Positions 1-4,340 of a stretch of DNA of 5,542 nucleotides are shown here, piece by piece. The translations under genes were made by a program, and so were the position numbers. Each line of letters opens with the position of its first letter. Within the stretch, counting starts at the first letter, position 1. The stretch covers positions 1 to 5,542 of the forward strand of contig CANJQZ010000146.1 in the NCBI GenBank assembly GCA_947476515.1, written 5' to 3'. The DNA comes from Flavobacteriales bacterium. GTDB taxonomy: Bacteria > Bacteroidota > Bacteroidia > Flavobacteriales_D > Crocinitomicaceae. Below the pieces are notes generated by a model. That model ran no database searches. It was given only the letters and a program-made list of their open reading frames with translations, and was not told where the DNA came from.

Positions 1-555
1 ATTACAGATTATCCGATTGAAATGTCGCCACTATGTAAAAAGCATCGTGAAGACCCATCGCTTACTGAGCGTTTTGAATTAATGGTTAATGGTAAAGAAA
101 TTGCAAATGCTTATTCTGAATTAAATGATCCAATTGATCAAAGAGAACGATTTGAAGAACAGTTAACTCTTTCAGAAAAAGGGGATGATGAAGCGATGTT
201 TATTGACCAAGATTTTTTACGCGCTTTAGAATATGGAATGCCTCCAACCTCGGGTATCGGAATTGGTATTGACCGTTTAGTAATGCTATTGACCAACAAT
301 GCTTCTATTCAAGAAGTGTTATTCTTTCCTCAAATGCGTCCAGAAGCAACGCAAACTACCATTCATTTGTCACCTGATGAATTGCTAATAATGAATGCGC
401 TTAAGCAGGAATCTCCTATTGATATACCAATATTGAGAACGAAAGTAGAAATGAGTAATAAGCTATGGGATACGAGCATGAAAAACCTGAGTAAACTAGG
501 GCAATTGAAAGTTGAAAAAATTGGAGAACAAGTAAGAGTTACCTTACTTCACTAA
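1..555 (+). CDS. lysS: Lysyl-tRNA synthetase, class II, C-terminal part (5' end outside window)
   Basis: This is the 3' end of the gene that charges tRNA-Lys with lysine using ATP in the cytoplasm. The frame is open from base 1, so the ATG at 22 is internal; 184 codons are visible. Fragment residues 2-15 (TDYPIEMSPLCKKH) match the conserved LysRS stretch before the substrate pocket. ERFE (23-26) and GKEIANAYSELND (31-43) form the active-site strands. GIGIGIDR (85-92) is class II motif 3, with its ATP-binding arginine. The usual bacterial enzyme ends just after FPQMRPE (109-115), but this one continues for 69 residues (116-184). That extension reads as a small helical domain with a final beta hairpin, possibly winged-helix-like. 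Longer LysRS proteins are known in Bacteroidota, from memory. Motifs 1 and 2 and the tRNA-binding OB domain lie upstream of the window. The TAA stop interleaves with the stop of convergent recX. Confidence 0.96.
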   Translation: MTDYPIEMSPLCKKHREDPSLTERFELMVNGKEIANAYSELNDPIDQRERFEEQLTLSEKGDDEAMFIDQDFLRALEYGMPPTSGIGIGIDRLVMLLTNNASIQEVLFFPQMRPEATQTTIHLSPDELLIMNALKQESPIDIPILRTKVEMSNKLWDTSMKNLSKLGQLKVEKIGEQVRVTLLH

Positions 556-1022
556 TCTTCTCTTATTCCACATTTAAAAATATCATCTAATTGATATCCT
601 TTACTGAGTAAATAGCGAATTATTTTTGCTTCTTTCTTGTAGCTTTCTTTTTCATTGGAAAGCAATCTTTTTTTCTTTTCTATTAATAGGGTTAAATCTT
701 CTAAATAAACTGTTTTATCAATTGTTTTTAGGGCTTTATCGATAAGAATGGTTGCTATTTGTTTGGCCTTTAATCCCGCCTTTATTTTACTAATACCCCA
801 TTTTTTTATACGCTGTTTGCCTTGGGCAAAAGAAAGCGCAAATCTTTCGTCATCAATAAATTTGGCTTGAATGAGTTCGGCAATTAACTGCTCTTTTTTC
901 TCCTCAGAAAGCAGAGATGCTTTTAGCTTCTTTTTTACATCAAAAATACAACGATCTTGATAAGCACAAAAGCTTTCTAATTTTAATTTTTCCGATAAAT
1001 AAAAGTCGGAATCGCCAAACAT
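552..1022 (-). CDS. recX: Regulatory protein RecX
   Basis: RecX binds RecA filaments and usually limits their extension and activity during homologous recombination and the SOS response. The 156-residue product has the family's usual length and all-helical, Lys-rich composition. Residues 15-30 (ESFCAYQDRC onward) match the N-terminal 'CAYQxRC' helix typical of Bacteroidota RecX. FIDDERFALSFAQGK (55-69) is the most conserved family block, followed by WGISKIKAGLKAK (75-87). The C-terminal RYLLSKGYQLDDIFK (136-150) matches the last three-helix repeat. The ATG at 1022 shares one base with the TAA of upstream rng (TAATG), so translation is probably coupled and no separate promoter is seen. recA is not in the window, although recX is often its neighbour in other phyla. 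The TAG stop overlaps the end of convergent lysS. Divergence between RecX proteins is high, but the block order makes the call firm. Confidence 0.9.
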   Translation of the reverse strand: MFGDSDFYLSEKLKLESFCAYQDRCIFDVKKKLKASLLSEEKKEQLIAELIQAKFIDDERFALSFAQGKQRIKKWGISKIKAGLKAKQIATILIDKALKTIDKTVYLEDLTLLIEKKKRLLSNEKESYKKEAKIIRYLLSKGYQLDDIFKCGIRED

Positions 1023-2575
1023 TACATTGGAATTTCTTCGTTGTCTTTATCTACAAAAACATAATCTAATAAATTCAATGCGGTTACACCATGAACTGGG
1101 ATCCATTTTTTAAATTTAAAATACCAAGCCCATTGTTTAGAACGAAGAAATCCACCTTTTTTGAAATATCCTTCCAAATAGGGGTGAACATGCAAGGATA
1201 CACCACTAACTTTTCTGTCTAAAACCAAATAGGACAAGCTCGCCTCAATTTCTTCAGCAAATAAAATACTTGCTTGAATTTCCCCTGTTCCATTGCAGGT
1301 AGGACAAGACTCAGATGTTTTAATTTGTGTTACTGGTCGAACGCGTTGACGGGTAATCTCTATGATACCAAATTTTGACGGAGGGATAATATTATGCTTC
1401 GCACGGTCAGATTTCATGAATTCTTTCATCTTTTCAAAAAGAATTCTATTATTTTCTTTATCATGCATATCGATAAAATCGATACAGATAATACCGCCCA
1501 TATCACGCAATTGTAATACACGCGCAACTTCTTCAGCCGCTTCTATATTAGTTGCTAAAGCATTAGACTCTTGTCCGTCAGCACCTTTTCTATTTCCACT
1601 ATTTACATCAATTACATGCATTGCTTCCGTATGCTCAATAATGAGATAGCCCCCAGTTGGCATCGGAACTTTTTTACCGAATAATGTTTTGATTTGTTTA
1701 TTGATTCCAAAACGCTCGAAAATTGGAATTTTCCCGTCGTAAAGGTTTAAAATTTGTTCTTTTCCAGGCGCAATTCCAGTAATATAATCTTTCATTTCTC
1801 CATGCAATACCTCTTCATTTACATGGATATTTTTAAAATCACCATTCAGTAAATCACGCAACATGGAAGTTGTGGTATTCAATTCTCCTAAAACTCTTTT
1901 TGGAGCTTCAGAACCAAGAGCATTTGCATGAATTTTTTTCCACTTTTCTAATAAGTCATTTAAGTCTTGCTCTAAATCTTCGGTCTTTTTATGTTCAGCA
2001 ACGGTACGAATAATTACCCCAAAATTCTTCGGGATAATTCTTTCCATTAATTCTTTTAAACGAGCTCTTTCCTCGGGTTCTTTGATTTTTTGGGAAATTG
2101 AAATCTTATTAGAAAATGGCGCTAAAACCAAATATCGACCAGCTAAAGTAATTTCTGAAGATAATCTTGGTCCTTTTGTAGAAATAGGTTCTTTGGCAAC
2201 TTGTACTAAAATAGATTGTGAAGAAGATAAAACAGCATCAATTTTACCGTTTTTATCTAGTTCTTTTTCAAATTTAAAATACATTAAATCCGGAACACTT
2301 TGTTTGTTTCGTAAAGTATCTTTGGTGAATTTACTTAAAGAATTAAATTGTTGTCCAAGATCTAAATAATGAAGAAAGGCATCTTTTTCATACCCAACAT
2401 CGACAAATGCCGCGTTAAGACTTGGGGAGAGACGGCGAACCTTTCCTAAGTATACATCTCCTACAGCAAAGTCAGAATTACCCCTTTCTTCGTGCAGTTC
2501 AATTAGTTTTCCGTCTCGAAGTAACGCTATCCAAACTCCGTTTGAGCGCGCATCTACGACTAGTTCTAAGCTCAC
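1022..2575 (-). CDS. rng: Ribonuclease G (RNase E/G family endoribonuclease)
   Basis: A cytoplasmic endonuclease that cuts AU-rich single-stranded RNA; in Escherichia coli it matures the 16S rRNA 5' end and decays some mRNAs. The 517-residue product is the short RNase G form, without the scaffold tail of RNase E. An S1 RNA-binding domain starts near GDVYLGKVRRL (39-49) and contains AAFVDVGYEKDAFLH. The 5'-sensor signature is IIRT (188-191). The two catalytic metal-binding aspartates are D323 in HVIDVNSGNR and D366 in GIICIDFIDM. The Zn-link is CPTCNGTG (C424, C427), used for dimerisation. The start codon is GTG (2575-2573). No in-frame ATG lies between it and the upstream in-frame stop at 2632-2630, and the protein then begins SLELVVDA as family members do. 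A hairpin sits about 30 bases before the start. The stop overlaps the recX start by one base, making an rng-recX unit. Confidence 0.95.
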   Translation of the reverse strand: MSLELVVDARSNGVWIALLRDGKLIELHEERGNSDFAVGDVYLGKVRRLSPSLNAAFVDVGYEKDAFLHYLDLGQQFNSLSKFTKDTLRNKQSVPDLMYFKFEKELDKNGKIDAVLSSSQSILVQVAKEPISTKGPRLSSEITLAGRYLVLAPFSNKISISQKIKEPEERARLKELMERIIPKNFGVIIRTVAEHKKTEDLEQDLNDLLEKWKKIHANALGSEAPKRVLGELNTTTSMLRDLLNGDFKNIHVNEEVLHGEMKDYITGIAPGKEQILNLYDGKIPIFERFGINKQIKTLFGKKVPMPTGGYLIIEHTEAMHVIDVNSGNRKGADGQESNALATNIEAAEEVARVLQLRDMGGIICIDFIDMHDKENNRILFEKMKEFMKSDRAKHNIIPPSKFGIIEITRQRVRPVTQIKTSESCPTCNGTGEIQASILFAEEIEASLSYLVLDRKVSGVSLHVHPYLEGYFKKGGFLRSKQWAWYFKFKKWIPVHGVTALNLLDYVFVDKDNEEIPM

Positions 2576-2590
2576 AATAAATATTTTTAT

Positions 2591-2628
2591 GATAAAACAA
2601 TGAAAGCTCAGTAATACTATTACTGAGC
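2591..2628 (-). terminator. Hairpin with U-rich tail between the 30-codon gene and rng
   Basis: Read on the minus strand, bases 2628-2619 and 2615-2606 form a perfect 10-bp stem (GCTCAGTAAT / ATTACTGAGC) with a three-base loop. The tail TTTCATTGTTTTAT (2605-2592) is U-rich but interrupted. It lies 23 bases after the stop of the 30-codon gene and 30 bases before the rng GTG, so it most likely ends or attenuates transcripts of the small gene. The plus-strand copy lacks a T tail and has no upstream plus-strand gene to serve. It could instead be a structured 5' leader of rng that affects mRNA stability, or both. A weak promoter-like pair, TTTG (2639-2636), 19 bases, TATTACTG (2616-2609), overlaps the hairpin and might serve rng. 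Confidence 0.65.
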
Positions 2629-2651
2629 CTCACATCAAATAATGATTAAGC

Positions 2652-2744
2652 TTATTTTTTCTTCTTGTGGCGATTCTTTCTTAGTCTCTTCTTACGCTTG
2701 TGCGTCGCCATTTTATGTCTTTTTCTTTTTTTACCGCTTGGCAT
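2652..2744 (-). CDS. 30-residue polybasic protein, AURKAIP1/COX24 (mS38/bS22-like) family, probable ribosomal peptide
   Basis: A complete 30-codon frame runs from ATG at 2744 to TAA at 2654-2652. The product starts MPSGKKRKRHK and ends RLRKNRHKKKK. It holds 12 Lys, 6 Arg and 3 His, has no acidic residues, and has no room for a folded core, so it should bind RNA as an extended or helical peptide. I recognise this near-invariant sequence from Bacteroidota genomes, where it is annotated as an AURKAIP1/COX24-domain protein, the family of the mitoribosomal protein mS38 and the mycobacterial peptide bS22. A place in the small ribosomal subunit is therefore an inference from homology, not visible in the sequence itself. 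It lies 102 bases after the HU gene and 76 bases before rng, all on the same strand, and is followed by a terminator-like hairpin. Met12 is a possible but less likely start. It is easily missed by length cut-offs. Confidence 0.85.
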   Translation of the reverse strand: MPSGKKRKRHKMATHKRKKRLRKNRHKKKK

Positions 2745-2775
2745 ATGCTATATATTTTTCTTGTTATCTGAATTG

Positions 2776-2812
2776 CTGGTATTATTTTACCACCCCTTTT
2801 GGGGAGGGCAAA
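2776..2812 (-). promoter_or_regulatory. GC-rich hairpin and candidate promoter before the 30-codon gene
   Basis: In this AT-rich gap a GC-rich inverted repeat stands out: CCCC (2793-2796), TTTT, GGGG (2801-2804), extended by two C-G pairs beyond an A-A mismatch. A second small inverted repeat, TGGTA / TACCA (2777-2781, 2788-2792), overlaps it, so the two stems exclude each other. Neither is followed by a T tract on the minus strand, so a simple HU terminator is not convincing. On the minus strand TTTG (2812-2809) lies exactly 19 bases before TAAAATAA (2789-2782). That is the Bacteroidota promoter spacing, but the -7 element matches only at TA. It may be a promoter or attenuator for the 30-codon gene. 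Confidence 0.3.
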
Positions 2813-2846
2813 GATAATGAAATTAATTTAATCACCAAACCGAATA

Positions 2847-3137
2847 TTAACCAACCTTAACTTGTGATTTAACTTGCTCCACAAATGTTTTTGCTGGTTT
2901 AAATGATGGAATGTTGTGTGCTGGAATGATAATGGTTGTATTTTTTGAAATATTTCTTCCTGTTTTTTGTGCCCTTTCTTTCACAATAAAACTTCCAAAC
3001 CCTCTTAAATACACATTATTTCCTTTTGCCAATGATGTTTTGATGGAGTTCATAAACGATTCAACAGCTCTTAATGCTTCATTTTTTTCTAGTCCCGTTT
3101 CTACTGCGATGTCGGTTACAATATCTGCTTTTGTCAT
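2847..3137 (-). CDS. HU/IHF-family nucleoid DNA-binding protein
   Basis: A 96-residue histone-like protein that would act as a dimer bending and compacting DNA in the nucleoid. Residues 1-40 form the helical dimerisation half (MTKADIVTDIAVETGL onward). RGFGSFIVKER (45-55) is the conserved HU/IHF signature leading into the beta arm, and IPSFKPAKTFVEQV (75-88) is the return strand and last helix. The arm tip reads GRNISKN instead of the usual GRNP: residue 63, the proline that intercalates between base pairs in HU and IHF, is isoleucine. From memory this is common in Bacteroidota HU proteins and is not damage. The gene is transcribed away from mutY through a 109-base shared upstream region with a good -7 element, and it heads the leftward block. 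HU cannot be separated from IHF by sequence alone here, so no symbol is given. Confidence 0.95.
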   Translation of the reverse strand: MTKADIVTDIAVETGLEKNEALRAVESFMNSIKTSLAKGNNVYLRGFGSFIVKERAQKTGRNISKNTTIIIPAHNIPSFKPAKTFVEQVKSQVKVG

Positions 3138-3180
3138 TATTATTATAATTTAAGATTTTACAATTAGTATTTTCGCGCTA

Positions 3181-3188
3181 CAAAAGTA
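3181..3188 (-). promoter_or_regulatory. Candidate -7 element of the HU gene promoter
   Basis: The minus strand reads TACTTTTG, a full match to the Bacteroidota primary-sigma -7 consensus TAnnTTTG. It lies 43 bases before the HU start codon, which would give a leader of roughly 35 bases. No clear -33 TTTG is present at the usual 19-21-base distance, so the call rests on the -7 match and position only. Confidence 0.45.
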
Positions 3189-3211
3189 TATTAGTTATCT
3201 TAATTGAAGCG

Positions 3212-3225
3212 ATTTTAATTAAAAT
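3212..3225. repeat. 14-bp perfect AT palindrome in the HU/mutY divergent region
   Basis: ATTTTAATTAAAAT is its own reverse complement. It lies 22 bases before the mutY start and at about the -33 to -46 region relative to the candidate HU promoter element, where an operator could act on both genes. All bases are A or T, so in a sequence of this composition such a palindrome may be chance. Confidence 0.3.
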
Positions 3226-3246
3226 ATTTCAAATAAAAATTTACAA

Positions 3247-4290
3247 ATGGCTAATTTTCAAGAGGAAATTATAAATTGGTATTTAATTAATAAGCGGGAT
3301 TTACCTTGGAGGAACACTCAGGATCCCTATAAAATCTGGCTAAGCGAAATCATCTTACAACAAACAAGGGTTCAACAAGGCCTCCCATATTATTTAAAAT
3401 TTCTAAGTGCTTTTCCTACCATTGATCATTTTGCCCAAGCAAGCGAGCAGGAAGTGCTAACCTTATGGCAAGGTTTAGGATATTATTCTAGAGCTAGGAA
3501 TATGAGAAAAACTGCCATTCAAATCATGGACTTGTTTAATGGTGAATTTCCTAAAACAGAAAAGGAATTACTCTCTTTATTTGGCGTTGGTAAATATTCT
3601 GCTGCCGCGATTGGATCCTTTGCATTTAAGCTTCCTTTGGCAGTCGTTGATGGAAATGTTTATAGAGTTTTATCTAGAGTATTTAATATAGACACCCCAA
3701 TTGATACCCCTCAAGGTCAAAGAGCTTTTCAAGAATTGGCTTCTACTCTTCTTTCAATAAATAAGCCCGACACTTATAATCAAGCCATTATGGAATTTGG
3801 GGCCTTACAATGTACCCCAAAAAATCCAGACTGCCCCAATTGTGTTTTGTTCGCCAGTTGTATTGGTAGGATTGAGAAAAATATAGATGCCTTACCGGTA
3901 AAAATTAAAAGTATTAAAACCCGAAATAGATTTTTTGCCTATCAAGTTTTTATTGATGAAGAGAATAGAACGATTATTCAGGAGAGGGGACCAAAAGATA
4001 TTTGGCAAGGACTATTTGAATTTCCTTTACTTGAATTTGAATCGGAGGAATTAATCATGCATTTTATGAATACAGAAGCGTCAAAAATAAGAGAGGTTTC
4101 TAGTGTTATAAGGCATAAATTAACCCATCAGTTGATTTTCGCTTATTTCATTGTTTACAGTAAAACTGAATTGCCTAATGATTTAAAACCAAATCAAAAA
4201 GCAATGCCCTTTTCAAATATTCACTCTTTGCCAATGTCTCGATTGATGGAGAAATTTTTAGAATCTGTCAATCCTATTCTTTTTGCTTAA
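3247..4290 (+). CDS. mutY: Adenine DNA glycosylase MutY
   Basis: MutY removes adenine mispaired with 8-oxoguanine, preventing G:C to T:A mutations after oxidative damage. The 347-residue protein has the expected domains. The catalytic N-terminal half carries E34 in WLSEIILQQTRV (general acid), GLGYYSRARN (76-85), the helix-hairpin-helix LFGVGKYSAAAIGS (111-124), and catalytic D135 in VVDGNVYRVLSR. A [4Fe-4S] cluster motif follows with spacing C189-x6-C196-x2-C199-x5-C205. The C-terminal NUDIX-like 8-oxoG recognition domain (about 228-347) includes WQGLFEFP (253-260) and RHKLTH (289-294), which takes the place of the FSH loop: its serine is Thr293. The start ATG at 3247 gives the usual MutY beginning, with Glu34 close to the E. 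coli Glu37 position. It is divergent from the HU gene. No clear -7 element is seen; TATTTTCG at 3168-3175 is one mismatch from consensus. No purine-rich ribosome site precedes it. Confidence 0.96.
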   Translation: MANFQEEIINWYLINKRDLPWRNTQDPYKIWLSEIILQQTRVQQGLPYYLKFLSAFPTIDHFAQASEQEVLTLWQGLGYYSRARNMRKTAIQIMDLFNGEFPKTEKELLSLFGVGKYSAAAIGSFAFKLPLAVVDGNVYRVLSRVFNIDTPIDTPQGQRAFQELASTLLSINKPDTYNQAIMEFGALQCTPKNPDCPNCVLFASCIGRIEKNIDALPVKIKSIKTRNRFFAYQVFIDEENRTIIQERGPKDIWQGLFEFPLLEFESEELIMHFMNTEASKIREVSSVIRHKLTHQLIFAYFIVYSKTELPNDLKPNQKAMPFSNIHSLPMSRLMEKFLESVNPILFA

Positions 4291-4315
4291 GTAGAGAAGA
4301 ATGTTGTTAACTTTG
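4282..4315 (+). promoter_or_regulatory. Candidate promoter for the aminopeptidase gene
   Basis: TAACTTTG (4308-4315) fits the Bacteroidota -7 consensus TAnnTTTG perfectly and lies 25 bases before the ATG at 4341. A TTTG (4282-4285) within the last mutY codons could be the -33 element, but its 22-base spacing is slightly longer than the usual 19-21. If real, the aminopeptidase gene is transcribed independently of mutY, with a leader of roughly 20 bases. Confidence 0.45.
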
Positions 4316-4340
4316 AAAACTAATTAATGAAGCCTTCGAA

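Noticed and set aside
22..24. ATG at 22 as the lysS start
   Set aside because: The frame is open to base 1 and the preceding residues (ITDYPIE) belong to the conserved LysRS sequence, so this methionine is internal.
1362..1649. 95-codon plus-strand open frame inside rng
   Set aside because: It lies opposite the conserved catalytic part of RNase G (D323/D366 region), has no recognisable domain, and is a by-product of the minus-strand gene.
2082..2369. 95-codon plus-strand open frame inside rng
   Set aside because: It is antisense to the S1/5'-sensor region of RNase G, with no family resemblance and no start context.
2776..2812. Classical Rho-independent terminator for the HU gene
   Set aside because: On the minus strand the GC-rich stem is followed by TAAAATAATA and not a T run, so it is listed only as a possible regulatory structure.
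2642..2860. 72-codon plus-strand open frame with a hydrophobic, Phe/Tyr-rich product
   Set aside because: Its hydrophobic start is the complement of the Lys/Arg codons of the 30-codon gene, which mimics a membrane segment; the minus-strand peptide is the recognisable one.
2911..3153. 80-codon plus-strand open frame over the HU gene
   Set aside because: It is fully antisense to a clear HU protein; the hydrophobic tail IIIII comes from the ATT repeats before the HU start.
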